A stretch of 64,000 nucleotides of DNA from Paulinella micropora (GCA_009731375.1 BJOX01000116.1:85845-149844), one strand, 5' to 3'; shown: positions 10,610-21,221, numbered from the stretch's first letter. Translations and numbers: made by a program. The notes: generated by a model not told the origin, from the sequence alone.

Positions 10610-10846
10610 TGTAGGCATCACCCCCCGGATAGCCGGTAAAAAATACATTTTCCTGGTGACAGGTGCACCAGCTTGTTTTTCAGCATTATTTGTCCGGATT
10701 GGATCTGATGCCATTTTATTCCTGGTCTGTTGCCGTTTTCCTTTTTGGCTTCACTGAGCTAATATAACGAGACATCATTCTCATTCTTGAGGACTGTGTT
10801 TGGTTGTATTACCGACTTTTTACGAGCTATCGTTGGGGGCATTACA
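10610..10846 (+). repeat. Gypsy 5' LTR
   Basis: Runs from TGTAGGCATCACCCCCCGGA to GGGGGCATTACA, 237 bp, matching 20981-21217 except for three substitutions near 10648, 10684 and 10703. Confidence 0.95.
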
Positions 10847-10848
10847 TT

Positions 10849-10866
10849 TGGAGTCCACATCACTAG
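10849..10866 (+). other. Putative primer binding site
   Basis: TGGAGTCCACATCACTAG begins two bases after the 5' LTR, the usual place and TGG start for a tRNA primer site. I could not assign the tRNA. Confidence 0.5.
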
Positions 10867-11632
10867 GGTGATTTCTTTCTGCTTTGCCACACAGGCAACA
10901 GAGTGAATTTTCACTGACCTGTCTCACACGGGGACGTCAGACGAAAACAAATACTCCAACACAGCTCCCTCATAACTCTTTCACAAAACAAATAATTTGA
11001 TTGGTCTCAAGCAGGTGTCTCGTACCCTCTAGCCCAATCAGTATCTGTGTGCTCACAAGGAGACATCAGATACAAACTCTCTGTCGTTCTTGCTGTTCTC
11101 ACACAGAGACCAAGAAGAAGGAGGTGGACAGAAGAGTGAAGGAACACACACAAAACACAAACAAGCATAGGGACAGGAGCACAACACTCTACCCTTCTAG
11201 TTTGTGCATTTATCTGCATTATCTCACACATACGTCAGAGTATTTTTGCAAATCTCTGATCGTTTTCTAAAGGTAGGTCTGAGAACCTATCCGACCGACT
11301 GTCGACTTCTCAAGGAGAGCTTTTCTAGCTTCTCTATTACTATCTGTGTGTAGGTCCAAGTGCCTCATACTAGATACAATATAGAAAAGAAGGAGGAGAA
11401 AGTAATCTGAGTAAGGAGAACAAGAAATCGGAGAAAGTCTCAAAGACTATTTTTCTCAAACAAAAACAAACATACAAACAGTGTTTCATAGAGGACAGGG
11501 AATCTTATCCTACCCTCTCTATTAGTTTCTCTCTTCACTAGTCAATCGACTGAAGGAGGAACAGAACACAAACGAACAAAAACCAAACATAGGAGCTGAC
11601 ACTGTCCTCCTGTTGATCACTACTACGACATC
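10867..11632 (+). other. Gypsy 5' untranslated leader
   Basis: About 770 bp between the primer site and gag. It contains several short repeats of a TCTCACACGGGGACGTCAGA-like motif (near 10920, 11055, 11098 and 11222) but no convincing ORF. Confidence 0.6.
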
Positions 11633-14332
11633 ATGTCGACAGAGACCGCCGAAGTGAGTGAATTCTCGGAGGCAGATCAAAGAAGAGAAGAAGAAGAAGA
11701 AGGAGGAGGAGGAGGAGGAAGAGGATTGAATGAAGGAGGAGGAGGAGGATTGAATGAAGGAGGAGGAGATGAAGGAGTAGGAGGAGGAGTAGAAGAGGGC
11801 TGGGATGATGAAGGAAGATATGGAGGAGACGAAGATGAAGGAGGATTTGAACAAGAAGAGACGGGAGGAGGAGGAGCATATGGTAATCCCTTACCACCTG
11901 CCTACACGGGAGGAGGAGGACGAAAAATGATCGACTTGATTCATAGTGATGGAGAGGAGATCACAGTGGAGGAACAACAGTGGGTGCAAGACCACTATGA
12001 CCTCACTAAAAAAGAGTTTGATAACAAGATGGGGGTAGAGAAGGATACCTATGTGTGGATCCCTCAGGATCAAAGAAGAGAGAAAAGTCGTGCTAAAAAG
12101 GATGTCTATATCCTATTATCAAACACAGCACAGCTCCTCGGCAAACTGGTCTCTGATCCAGAAGAGAGAAAGAAGATACAGCATATCAAGTTTGGGGACA
12201 CACACACCCACCTTGAATTACTCGATGCTATCTTTGGGGTGTACACTCAAACCCTGATTTGGGAACGTACATACGGCCCACGATGTGAGGGTTACCTCCA
12301 GTACACAAACCCAAGAGCAACGGCCAGATTCCTCGCGACTGGTCAGGAGGCAGTCGATGTAACAAAAATGAAGACCAATCTGGGTTCGAAAAACTCGAGT
12401 GGCATATTTCATTTTTTTACAATGGAAATAAAGGCCTTGGAGGAGGGGAAGGCAGAGATGGAAAAAAGCATTAAGGCAGCAGGAGAAACTCATCCTGTGA
12501 TTGATGAGTTAGAGAAGACCGACAGAGTTCTGACCAAGATCAGACTGTTGATGGGTGCGTTACTGCACAAGGAGGCATGGAAGAGATGGATTCCTACCAA
12601 GGATCACTCTGTCCTTAAATCACTTAGTAACGCACCACCGGTCGCCAACAAAGCAGGTGTTGACCAATATGTGGAGAAATATAATTTTCTCAGATCTGCT
12701 TCTGAATTGGTGGCCTTTATCACTCATGCTCAAAAGCTGGTGATATCTGAGAAGAAGAAGGCGAAAGAGAATGAGGAGTTCGAGAAGACGATGAGACTGG
12801 AAAGAATGAAAGCAAAAGTGAGTGGTGCAAAGACACACCCTCCGACATATTTGACCCCACCAGCTCCTGCCCCACCAGCCCCTGCACCCTCGGGCTCAAC
12901 TACGGTGGTGGTCACAAACACGGAGAAGAAGGACAGACAGAACATCATAAATGCCTTCAAGGGGAAGAAAGGAGGAGTGGCAAGTCTCATGCTATATGCC
13001 AAGACGAGCTCAGACAAAGACTCTGATGCTTCGCTTTTGAGCAAGCTCAAAGAGATCAATGCCTGCATGAAGGCTTTTCCTTGCGACGAAACGCAGGAAT
13101 ACGAGGCCCTTGTTACTGTTTTTGACCAATCTCTAGTCTCGGAGGGATTTGATCTGACACAGTACAAGTTTTTGAGAAAGAAGGAGGAGATTAAGAGAAA
13201 CAATGCAACAGGCCTAGACGCTCAGTGTGAACTGGCGGTGGCCACACTCATTTCATATTTTCAATCTCATGGATACCAGCATCTCTGCACTGGTACTCTC
13301 ATAGGATTTGAAATCTTTGAGACAGTGGCGATGAGTTTGAGGAGTGCTGTTGGCTTGGCGGCGACCCTTACGGAGGTAGTTTCCTCCTATGGGCTATTCT
13401 ATGGCCGCAAGTCGATCATCCTCTATTTCTTTTCGGCGTTACACACAGTTAACCCGAGTAAGCTTACTCAGCTCATACAACAATGCTCGACGTTTAGCTC
13501 AGTGAAGTCCAAGAACTTCCTCGAGACACACGTGTTCGAAAATACGGTTCAAAGCGTTGCTCCGTCAGCACTGTTTCAAGAAGTGATGAGTGCATGCTCA
13601 AACATGGACTCGCTCACGGAGGCACATACGGCACAGGCAGGCGGTGTACCTGTTGGCGCACAAGCCACGTACACAAACAGAGTTGCCGGTTGGAAGAGAC
13701 AGAGAGAGCCAGACCTGAAGACCGCATGTTGGAGGTGGTTCGCGGGCTTGCAGTGTAAGGCACAGATGGAGAACAGAGACTGCTCTTTCAATCATGATAG
13801 GCAGAACCCAACAGCAAGGGCAAATTTTCTGAGCAGGACGGAAGGCAAGGAACCGGGCCTTTTCAATATGCTTCAGATTGCCGCTGTGAACGAAGGTTGG
13901 TATGCCAATATGTGTGATGATGAGGAGTTACGAGAGGCAATCATTACCTACATGAAGAGGATGAAGGAGAAGAAGGAGGAAAGGGAGAGACAAAAGAACT
14001 TAAAGGCCTCTCAAAGAGGACGAGAAGGAGGAGGAGGAGCAGGAGGAGGAGGAGGAGGAGGAGGAGGAGGAGGACGAGGACGAGGAACATGGAGAGGAGC
14101 CTCGAGGTGGCAGGGAACCCCTCAGAGAGGAAGAGGAGGAGGTCGGGGATATACCCCTTATGGAGGGAGAGCTGTTCGAGCTCCAGCCCCCCCACCCAGA
14201 GGAGGAGGAGGCTCGTGGGCAAGCTCCAACCCGAATTTCGGTCGAGCTCAGGCCTACAACACTGCCTCGGAGACCGATACGTCATCCTACCCGGACACTA
14301 CTCAAGGTAATCGTTTCGAGGTGGTGGAATGA
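11633..14332 (+). CDS. gag: Gag polyprotein of the gypsy element
   Basis: Starts with ATG as MSTETAEVSEFSEADQ and is 899 residues long. It has an acidic, glycine-rich N-terminus (about 20-90), a large helical middle that would carry the capsid function, a zinc-finger-like C-x8-C-x8-C-x3-H cluster at about 698-720 (key residues in CWRWFAGLQC and CSFNH), and an RGG-rich C-terminus (about 795-870). Most gypsy Gags use CCHC knuckles; a CCCH finger with an RGG tail is unusual and probably serves RNA binding. It ends at a UGA (14330-14332) immediately followed by CUG, with pol continuing in the same frame, so pol is probably made by stop-codon readthrough. Identity as Gag rests on position and the zinc finger. 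Confidence 0.88.
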   Translation: MSTETAEVSEFSEADQRREEEEEGGGGGGRGLNEGGGGGLNEGGGDEGVGGGVEEGWDDEGRYGGDEDEGGFEQEETGGGGAYGNPLPPAYTGGGGRKMIDLIHSDGEEITVEEQQWVQDHYDLTKKEFDNKMGVEKDTYVWIPQDQRREKSRAKKDVYILLSNTAQLLGKLVSDPEERKKIQHIKFGDTHTHLELLDAIFGVYTQTLIWERTYGPRCEGYLQYTNPRATARFLATGQEAVDVTKMKTNLGSKNSSGIFHFFTMEIKALEEGKAEMEKSIKAAGETHPVIDELEKTDRVLTKIRLLMGALLHKEAWKRWIPTKDHSVLKSLSNAPPVANKAGVDQYVEKYNFLRSASELVAFITHAQKLVISEKKKAKENEEFEKTMRLERMKAKVSGAKTHPPTYLTPPAPAPPAPAPSGSTTVVVTNTEKKDRQNIINAFKGKKGGVASLMLYAKTSSDKDSDASLLSKLKEINACMKAFPCDETQEYEALVTVFDQSLVSEGFDLTQYKFLRKKEEIKRNNATGLDAQCELAVATLISYFQSHGYQHLCTGTLIGFEIFETVAMSLRSAVGLAATLTEVVSSYGLFYGRKSIILYFFSALHTVNPSKLTQLIQQCSTFSSVKSKNFLETHVFENTVQSVAPSALFQEVMSACSNMDSLTEAHTAQAGGVPVGAQATYTNRVAGWKRQREPDLKTACWRWFAGLQCKAQMENRDCSFNHDRQNPTARANFLSRTEGKEPGLFNMLQIAAVNEGWYANMCDDEELREAIITYMKRMKEKKEERERQKNLKASQRGREGGGGAGGGGGGGGGGGRGRGTWRGASRWQGTPQRGRGGGRGYTPYGGRAVRAPAPPPRGGGGSWASSNPNFGRAQAYNTASETDTSSYPDTTQGNRFEVVE

Positions 14333-17300
14333 CTGGAGGGGGAAGAAGAGAGGAAGGAGAAGACTGTGAAGTTTAACCCTAAAGTCACAGTGCTTTCTAA
14401 TGCTGTTGTGCAGACTGGGCCAACGCTTCCTCTATGTGAAAACAAAGATGTGGGTACACAGAGACTGCAGCCCCAAGGTAGTCTCATACCCGTTCATACA
14501 GCACGGTTACCAATGATAACTGATGCAAATAGGAAGGCGAGACTTGCGATGGAGGCGAGGAGGCCAATGGCAGACGTATCGCCTCGGCCAAGCAAACAAC
14601 CACGAACAGACTCAATGTCTACGGTCGCGGCGGGTGGCGAGCAAAAAGACAATGTGTGTACTCAAGTACCACAAGACAATGTCGCTCAAATAGTAAACGC
14701 ACCAGTACCGCAGAATAATAAAAATGTTAATGAGGTGAAGCAGGAGGAGAAGAAGGAGGAGTTGAAAAACTTAGAGACAAGACTCCAAAATTTGGAACGT
14801 AAAGTTCTTGTTCTCGCAGCCAATATACACAGGCCCGATGCTCTGTGTTATACGGAACTTTATTGTGAAACATTGAAGACAATATTAAAAGTTGGTAATG
14901 ATACGATGGCGAATATTAATATTGTCGGCAGGAAGTTTTTTAATCGATACCGGGACTGGGTGGACGGAAATATGAAAAAGTCAACGGGCACTCTCAAAGG
15001 AGTGAGCAGCCGGACGGATATCACGGGAATCATCACACTGACCTTTAAATTGAAATCCGCACGAGTATACCGTATGGACCTCTATGTCGTCCCCGGTTAC
15101 CACGGGTCAATATTACTATCGTATGACCAATTGGCTACGATGGGGGCTGTGATTGATTGCGCCGCACGGCGAGTGATATATGGAGTAAAAAGAGGAGAAG
15201 AGAACGATATTGATCCCTTCAACGCTACTGACTCTTATGAGGCTTATGAGCTGAGTCTAGCGACGGATCACAAAAAGATGGCCATCGCACATGAGGCACT
15301 TGAGGTGTACGTTCACCCCCATGTCGTAAGACCGGATGAACTGTCCTGGACCGACAATTGGGAATCCCAAGTGTGCACTGTCACAGTTCCGACATGCCAT
15401 TGGGACAAAAAGTCTATTGATGACTTAATCGAGAAGCGAAAGGAGGAGATTATATGTGTCGCACAAAGAAGCCCGTCGTTGGCGAGATTCGCGGAAGGAG
15501 TAGGAACAGATGTCCATATTACTAACGGATACTGTTTCCATGCGAAAGTAGGAGAAGAAAAAAGGGAGGCGTTTGTACCAAGGAGAACGGGGCGAATCCC
15601 GGATACTCCACCAGAAACTATTAAAAGTTTTATTACTGATTTCTGGGGTGACGAGCCCACGTGGCCGCGTTCACTGTCTGAAGTGAAGAAATGCTTACGG
15701 ACTTTATTCGAAAATAATAAGCCGTATACTATTATCCTGCCATATAATGAGAAGGCGATATGGGCGCAGGAAATAAGGGACCGGCTTATTGATCATCCTA
15801 TACCGGTACCCTCTCGCAAGCAACAGCTAGTGGTGGCTTGTCGTATGGGAACTCGTGAGCAGAGCAGTGCATACAAGCGGAAGCTCAGAGACCTCGACAA
15901 GTTGAAATTGATACCGCAAGCATTCACATGCTTTGATGGTTTTTACACCCGTAAAGCTCCTTTGCAATACGCGAGACTCATTGACATGCTGGTGGAGCTC
16001 GGTAAAGATGATGAGCCGGACACGGTCACGTATGAAAAGACGGGCCTAGATGATGTCTCGGAAGAGGACTTAGGCTTGGAGGAGGACAGAGAACCCCTCA
16101 AGCAACATAAGCAGATGTCTGATGAAGATTTTCAAGAGGCGGCGCGGAAAATATTGGAAGAAGGAGTAGGCACGGAGAAGGAGAAGGAGCTTTTAAAAGC
16201 CAAATTAGAGGCGAACAAGGAAATTTTTGACCCTCCACATGCAGGTGGTGTCAAGCCTGAAGATTTCACTGCGGTTATTTACAAAATACCGGGTGCGGAG
16301 CCGTCACCGGCACCACGAAGGGCGAATTTGAGTATACATGAGGCGAAGATAGCGGAGGAGCTAGCAAGACAGCTGCTCAATGAGGACTTTATTGAGAGAT
16401 CAACATCTCCAATAGTCTCACAACCGAGAATAGTGCCGAAGCCAGGAGGAGAATGGCGCCTGACAGTTAACTATGCTCGTGTTAACAAGGTGCTGGAGGA
16501 AGAGAGAAATCCTCTCCCGACATTAGAAGAAGGAAGGAGAGTACTGCGGAATGCAAAATTCTATTCGGTCATTGACCTTAAGAATGGCTTCTGGCAGATA
16601 CCACTGGAGGAAAAGTCCAGATGGCTGACGGCGTTTGTGGTGGGTATGGAAATATACCAATGGAAAGTGCTTCCGATGGGCCTCAAGCAAGCCCCAGGAC
16701 TTTTCCAGAAGGCGATGCAGAAGATGTTGAGCAGTCAGTACGATGATTTGTCTGACGGTGGCTTTATGAGAAGGCGGGGACAGAAGGCGGGAGAATATGC
16801 ATTTTGCTATATCGATGACATTATCGTATACTCTAACACAATGGAGGAGCATATCGATCATTTGTCCGATATATTCAGGCGCATCGGAGCTTTTGGCCTG
16901 AAGTGCAATCTAAAGAAGTGTCAACTTGCCAAGACGAGTGTGACATACTTAGGGTACGAGATCTCCCATAATCGAGTCTCGATATCCAAAGAGAAGAGGG
17001 AGGAGATTATGAATCGACCGATACCGAAGAACCGCACTGAATTGCACTCATTCCTTGCGATGGCGCAATACTATAGCCAGTTTATACCCGATTGGGGTGC
17101 AACACGGGCTAAAGTGGAGAAAATGATAGATTTTGGAGACTTTGAGAAGTGGGACGAAGAGGCTTTGCAAGCGTTTCATGCGCTCAAAGATCTCATTTAC
17201 AAAGACCCGAAAGACGGAGGACTGGTGTTAACGATGCCCGACTTTACGAAACAATTCGTAGTCGATACAGACGCATCTAAGTTTGCGATTGGGGCTGTAT

Positions 17301-20146
17301 TACAACAAGAGGATGAGGAGAAGAAATTACGCCCAATCATGTTTATTAGTAGGAAGTTGTGTGCGGCGGAGAGAAACTATTGCACAAGGCAAAGAGAGGC
17401 GTTGGCGGTAGTATGGGCCCTCAAGAGGCTCAGAGAGTATTTGTGGGGAGGACCTCAATTTACTGTCAGAACTGATCATCATAACCTGTTATGGTTGATG
17501 AATCATGAACAGACGGGACGGCTGGCGCGGTGGCAAGCGTTCTTGTCTTGTTTCGATTTTACAATGGTCCATCTACCGGGAAAGCGAAATGTGGTCGCTG
17601 ATAGCCTCTCTAGGCTAGAGTTTAACTCAGAAGTATCGGCGTTGGTGTCCACGGTGGAGATGGAAGACTTGTCCACTGACAAGGTGTATGAGGTCAGCCA
17701 CATTGAGGCGATGGAGATGGCGAGTGGAGTCCGATATGACCGCACAGGTCTACGGTACAGTCCACAAGGCCCGGATCACGGGATATGTTGTGAGCTACAT
17801 ACCCAGGAGGACGCTGAGTGGTCCTATGAGGTATATGAGAATGCGAAGGCGAACATAAGAGAGGAAGAGGAGACGCAGGAAGTTTATGCGGAGCCTCCTC
17901 AAGAGCGGAGAAGTGACCTAGACGATGACCCGGAAAGAATCGGGGTACGGCTAGAAGATGGTACTATCCATATAGCCTCGCCTACCGCATGGAGGCAACA
18001 ACAGGCTCAAGATCCGGAGTTTAAAGAACTGATACAGTTATATCAGAACCCGGATGAGCTACGGATGACGAAAGCGATCAAAGATCAGATGAAGGAGATG
18101 GGATGGAGAGATGGTCTACTGTGGTACAAGGGCCTTCACGGTCGCTATGCGTCACAGCCGGACAAATGGACCCTTTGGGTACCGGAGAGTCTGAGACGAT
18201 TTATATTTGTCGCAGCCCACAATTGCCCACTTTTGGCGCATCCGGGTCGACAACGAACTCATATGTTCGTAGCGAGGCGATTCTGGTGGAAGAAGATGAA
18301 GGAGGAGATAGATCAGGCGGTGGATGCATGCATCCCGTGCAAGATAAACAAAACACCACTGAAGGCAAATTTCGGCCTGATTGGCGAATTTCCTCTTCAT
18401 GCGGGGATGTTTGAGTTTATACACATTGATCATGTGGGACCTTTCCCAGAATCGAAGGATGGTTACAAATACCTCCTTACGGCTATTGACAGAGCCACCA
18501 ACTATGTGTGGATCATCCCTGTCAAAGACGTTACCGGCAAGACGACGGCCGAGGCGCTGATCGATAGGATCATCTCACAGATCGGAGTACCAAGAAAGAT
18601 ATGTTCTGATCGAGGCTCGGACTTTAATAACGAGGTCATCGACAAACTATCTAAGTATTACGGGATGAAATGGCAATATGTTACTGCCTATAACCCGCGA
18701 GCAAATGGGAAAATCGAGCGGGTACACAGACCCCTCAAAGCCTCGCTAAAGATGTATTGCACGAAGAAGGAGAATCAAAGAGCATGGGTCGAGGCAGCAC
18801 CATCATTTGCGTTTGCAATGAACTGTCTACCCTCTACGGCGTTAGGAGGCTCGAAGAGCTCAATCTCGCCATATCAGTTAGTATATGGGCGTGAGCCTGA
18901 TATCCCGACTTCGCTCCTTCACCCAAAAGACACTTGGGCGGATGCGGATGAGTTGTTTGGGATGAGACTTAGAGTGAAGATGGAGGCGGAACAAATAGTC
19001 AGGGCGCATAGAGAGGCGGAGCGCCGAAAGACTGATGCTGAAGGGGTGCGACAAGCGCACTTGGATCAGATCAAGTTCCAGGTCGGGGATATTGTACTAT
19101 TGTACCATCCTCAAGTCCCGAAGGGAGTCAGCTCTAAGCTGTTCACTCACTGGAAAGGACCTTATCAGATTATGGAACAGACGGGACCTCTGAATTACAA
19201 GATCAGGGGTAGAGGGAAGGTGCAAATTGTGAATGTAAGAAGGCTGATTAAGTATGATCCCTTCTTACTGGAAGATGAATCCGTTGAGGAGGCGTTAAAA
19301 CGGATGAAGGATGATTTCAAAGAGGTGCCGCCCATCCACAAGGAGGCTGGCATAGACCAAGACGATGCTTATCGGGCACCGATAGCTGAGAAGGAGGAGA
19401 GTGAGGTGGACAGCAAGGAGAAGACTGACCGCATAAGCGCGGTGGGGACTCAGTCCAAGTCTCCGCGAGAGCATAGCGGAAAGAAGGAGAAGATCACAGA
19501 GGCGCAGCTAAGGAGAGCGCGGAATGATCTTATCAACGACCAACCGAGGAAGGCGATGAGGTCGATGAGATCAAAGGACGTCCACCAGGAGGAGGAGGGG
19601 ACGGACACTGACCCAAACGCGGGCAACGTTGAGATTGTCCATGAGCGATGGAAGGAAGGCGATGCGATAGCAACCATCGCATGGGTGAAAAATGTTTTCT
19701 ATCTGATGAGACCAGCGGAACAACATGTCGCTGATGACACTCTCTCAGACTTATACTTGATGCGGGTCGTGGCGGTCCCACGACAGATGCGTGTCACACG
19801 GACACTCAAAATATCATCAGCCGCAAAGATAGTACAACCGATACTCCAGTTCTGGAGAAGTATGGACCCGGTTGAGGATCCAAAGGCAAGACATTATCTG
19901 CCAGTATATAAAGACGCAAAAAGTCTCGAGACATGGGATGATACAATTACTCCCAGAGACAAGGATTACACTGCGTGGACCATTCAGACACTGCCAAGAG
20001 GAGTGCTTGATGTCCCTTTTGAATTATCGTTGGGCGGAATCCCTAATAAGATCTGGGACATTCTCGAACAGTCAAAGTTCGATCTGACTTTTGTTGGTGG
20101 TCCTCCACCAGGCAAAGAAATCCGCGCCAGACGACGAAGGCAGTGA
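14333..20146 (+). CDS. pol: Pol polyprotein of the gypsy element
   Basis: Open in the gag frame directly after the UGA; about 1,937 codons. The residues that follow count from 14366. An aspartic-protease-like segment lies near 165-275, with NDTMAN where DTG/DSG is expected. Reverse transcriptase spans about 640-905, with VIDLKNGFWQIPLE and the catalytic YIDDIIVYS near 815. RNase H lies near 960-1085, with DTDASKFAIGAVL and ADSLSR. Integrase lies near 1280-1460: an HHCC zinc site ending in CIPC, then the DDE triad in HIDHVGPF, CSDRGSDF and NGKIERVHR. A GPY/F-like module follows (KGPYQIM, near 1598). The last 280 residues or so form a conserved-looking extension of unknown function, ending in a basic tail. 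No frameshift or stop interrupts it. Confidence 0.95.
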   Translation: MEGEEERKEKTVKFNPKVTVLSNAVVQTGPTLPLCENKDVGTQRLQPQGSLIPVHTARLPMITDANRKARLAMEARRPMADVSPRPSKQPRTDSMSTVAAGGEQKDNVCTQVPQDNVAQIVNAPVPQNNKNVNEVKQEEKKEELKNLETRLQNLERKVLVLAANIHRPDALCYTELYCETLKTILKVGNDTMANINIVGRKFFNRYRDWVDGNMKKSTGTLKGVSSRTDITGIITLTFKLKSARVYRMDLYVVPGYHGSILLSYDQLATMGAVIDCAARRVIYGVKRGEENDIDPFNATDSYEAYELSLATDHKKMAIAHEALEVYVHPHVVRPDELSWTDNWESQVCTVTVPTCHWDKKSIDDLIEKRKEEIICVAQRSPSLARFAEGVGTDVHITNGYCFHAKVGEEKREAFVPRRTGRIPDTPPETIKSFITDFWGDEPTWPRSLSEVKKCLRTLFENNKPYTIILPYNEKAIWAQEIRDRLIDHPIPVPSRKQQLVVACRMGTREQSSAYKRKLRDLDKLKLIPQAFTCFDGFYTRKAPLQYARLIDMLVELGKDDEPDTVTYEKTGLDDVSEEDLGLEEDREPLKQHKQMSDEDFQEAARKILEEGVGTEKEKELLKAKLEANKEIFDPPHAGGVKPEDFTAVIYKIPGAEPSPAPRRANLSIHEAKIAEELARQLLNEDFIERSTSPIVSQPRIVPKPGGEWRLTVNYARVNKVLEEERNPLPTLEEGRRVLRNAKFYSVIDLKNGFWQIPLEEKSRWLTAFVVGMEIYQWKVLPMGLKQAPGLFQKAMQKMLSSQYDDLSDGGFMRRRGQKAGEYAFCYIDDIIVYSNTMEEHIDHLSDIFRRIGAFGLKCNLKKCQLAKTSVTYLGYEISHNRVSISKEKREEIMNRPIPKNRTELHSFLAMAQYYSQFIPDWGATRAKVEKMIDFGDFEKWDEEALQAFHALKDLIYKDPKDGGLVLTMPDFTKQFVVDTDASKFAIGAVLQQEDEEKKLRPIMFISRKLCAAERNYCTRQREALAVVWALKRLREYLWGGPQFTVRTDHHNLLWLMNHEQTGRLARWQAFLSCFDFTMVHLPGKRNVVADSLSRLEFNSEVSALVSTVEMEDLSTDKVYEVSHIEAMEMASGVRYDRTGLRYSPQGPDHGICCELHTQEDAEWSYEVYENAKANIREEEETQEVYAEPPQERRSDLDDDPERIGVRLEDGTIHIASPTAWRQQQAQDPEFKELIQLYQNPDELRMTKAIKDQMKEMGWRDGLLWYKGLHGRYASQPDKWTLWVPESLRRFIFVAAHNCPLLAHPGRQRTHMFVARRFWWKKMKEEIDQAVDACIPCKINKTPLKANFGLIGEFPLHAGMFEFIHIDHVGPFPESKDGYKYLLTAIDRATNYVWIIPVKDVTGKTTAEALIDRIISQIGVPRKICSDRGSDFNNEVIDKLSKYYGMKWQYVTAYNPRANGKIERVHRPLKASLKMYCTKKENQRAWVEAAPSFAFAMNCLPSTALGGSKSSISPYQLVYGREPDIPTSLLHPKDTWADADELFGMRLRVKMEAEQIVRAHREAERRKTDAEGVRQAHLDQIKFQVGDIVLLYHPQVPKGVSSKLFTHWKGPYQIMEQTGPLNYKIRGRGKVQIVNVRRLIKYDPFLLEDESVEEALKRMKDDFKEVPPIHKEAGIDQDDAYRAPIAEKEESEVDSKEKTDRISAVGTQSKSPREHSGKKEKITEAQLRRARNDLINDQPRKAMRSMRSKDVHQEEEGTDTDPNAGNVEIVHERWKEGDAIATIAWVKNVFYLMRPAEQHVADDTLSDLYLMRVVAVPRQMRVTRTLKISSAAKIVQPILQFWRSMDPVEDPKARHYLPVYKDAKSLETWDDTITPRDKDYTAWTIQTLPRGVLDVPFELSLGGIPNKIWDILEQSKFDLTFVGGPPPGKEIRARRRRQ

Positions 20147-20967
20147 CAAAGAAACTATTTTTCTTTATGCGTCTCAAATAAACTGATTGATTGCCCACGG
20201 CGTATCATGATTTGATCATGCATCATCAGTTATCAATATGAATATTAAAAAGACTCAGTGATATAACTTGGCATTCGATCGCAACATACGAGTGCGAAAG
20301 GTCGATCGACGATGATACTACACCGTATACGGGGATCGCTAGTGTATTGAGCGATGGTGTTCCCGGGTATGACCCTTTCCAAGTCCTGGGATGATGTTCT
20401 CGAAAATGAAATGTTCTCTGAAACTTTCATTAAATTATTTTTTACGATAGATTATATACTGTCGTACCTGAGCACGGTCAATCTCTACTTGTGTCGGTAT
20501 ATCGCAGGGTCGGGTACATACACCTCGACTTCGGATATAGCTATTAGGACTGGCCCCCTAATACTATATCATAGGATATCCGCCTTATACAAGGGTATGT
20601 CATTAAAAAAGACAATGTACTTACGATCTCCCTGTGAATAATAATAATAATAATGATAATGATAAGAAGAAGAAGGAGATCAAAGGGGGAATCGTACTAC
20701 AGCACCACGTTGCTTGTATTTTTTATTAATAGTACGTTTGTTCTTGACATACTGAAAAAAAAAAAAAAAAAAAATTGAGGGGAAGGAGTTCAAAATTTAC
20801 AAGAAAGGCTAGAGAATCCGCTTTGACGTGCCGTATGAGGATATATTTATCGTCTTTTAGCGTCTATCCGTGGGTCGATGCGCTGTGTGGCATGACTCCA
20901 TAGCGCATACTATTTGCAGAAAGAAATCAGAAGGTGTATGACGAAAATGCTATTTCCGTCATAAAAT
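20147..20967. other. Gypsy 3' untranslated region
   Basis: About 820 bp between pol and the polypurine tract, with a (TAA)n run at 20637-20653 and an A homopolymer at 20755-20774. No supported gene. Confidence 0.6.
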
Positions 20968-20977
20968 CGGGAGGGGG
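20968..20977 (+). other. Putative polypurine tract
   Basis: CGGGAGGGGG lies just upstream of the 3' LTR, where plus-strand priming is expected. Confidence 0.55.
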
Positions 20978-20980
20978 TAC

Positions 20981-21217
20981 TGTAGGCATCACCCCCCGGA
21001 TAGCCGGTAAAAAATACCTTTTCCTGGTGACAGGTGCACCAGCTTGTTTTTCAGTATTATTTGTCCGGATTGGACCTGATGCCATTTTATTCCTGGTCTG
21101 TTGCCGTTTTCCTTTTTGGCTTCACTGAGCTAATATAACGAGACATCATTCTCATTCTTGAGGACTGTGTTTGGTTGTATTACCGACTTTTTACGAGCTA
21201 TCGTTGGGGGCATTACA
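20981..21217 (+). repeat. Gypsy 3' LTR
   Basis: 237-bp partner of the 5' LTR with TG...CA ends, followed directly by the CTAT target duplication. Confidence 0.95.
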
Positions 21218-21221
21218 CTAT

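Larger units (their letters stand above)
10610..21217 (+). mobile_element. Ty3/gypsy LTR retrotransposon, full length
   Basis: Identical-type LTRs of 237 bp (TG...CA) flank gag and pol. The element sits in the left viral inverted repeat with CTAT directly repeated at both ends (10606-10609, 21218-21221). The right viral repeat shows the empty site with a single CTAT. The LTRs differ at three visible positions, implying recent insertion, and the roughly 8.5-kb coding region has no break except one UGA between gag and pol. Domain order PR-RT-RNase H-IN identifies Ty3/gypsy. It may still be competent, which I cannot test from sequence. Confidence 0.95.

Noticed and set aside
11522-11897. Minus-strand Ser/Leu-rich ORFs under gag
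   Set aside because: Antisense of the glycine/glutamate repeat in gag.
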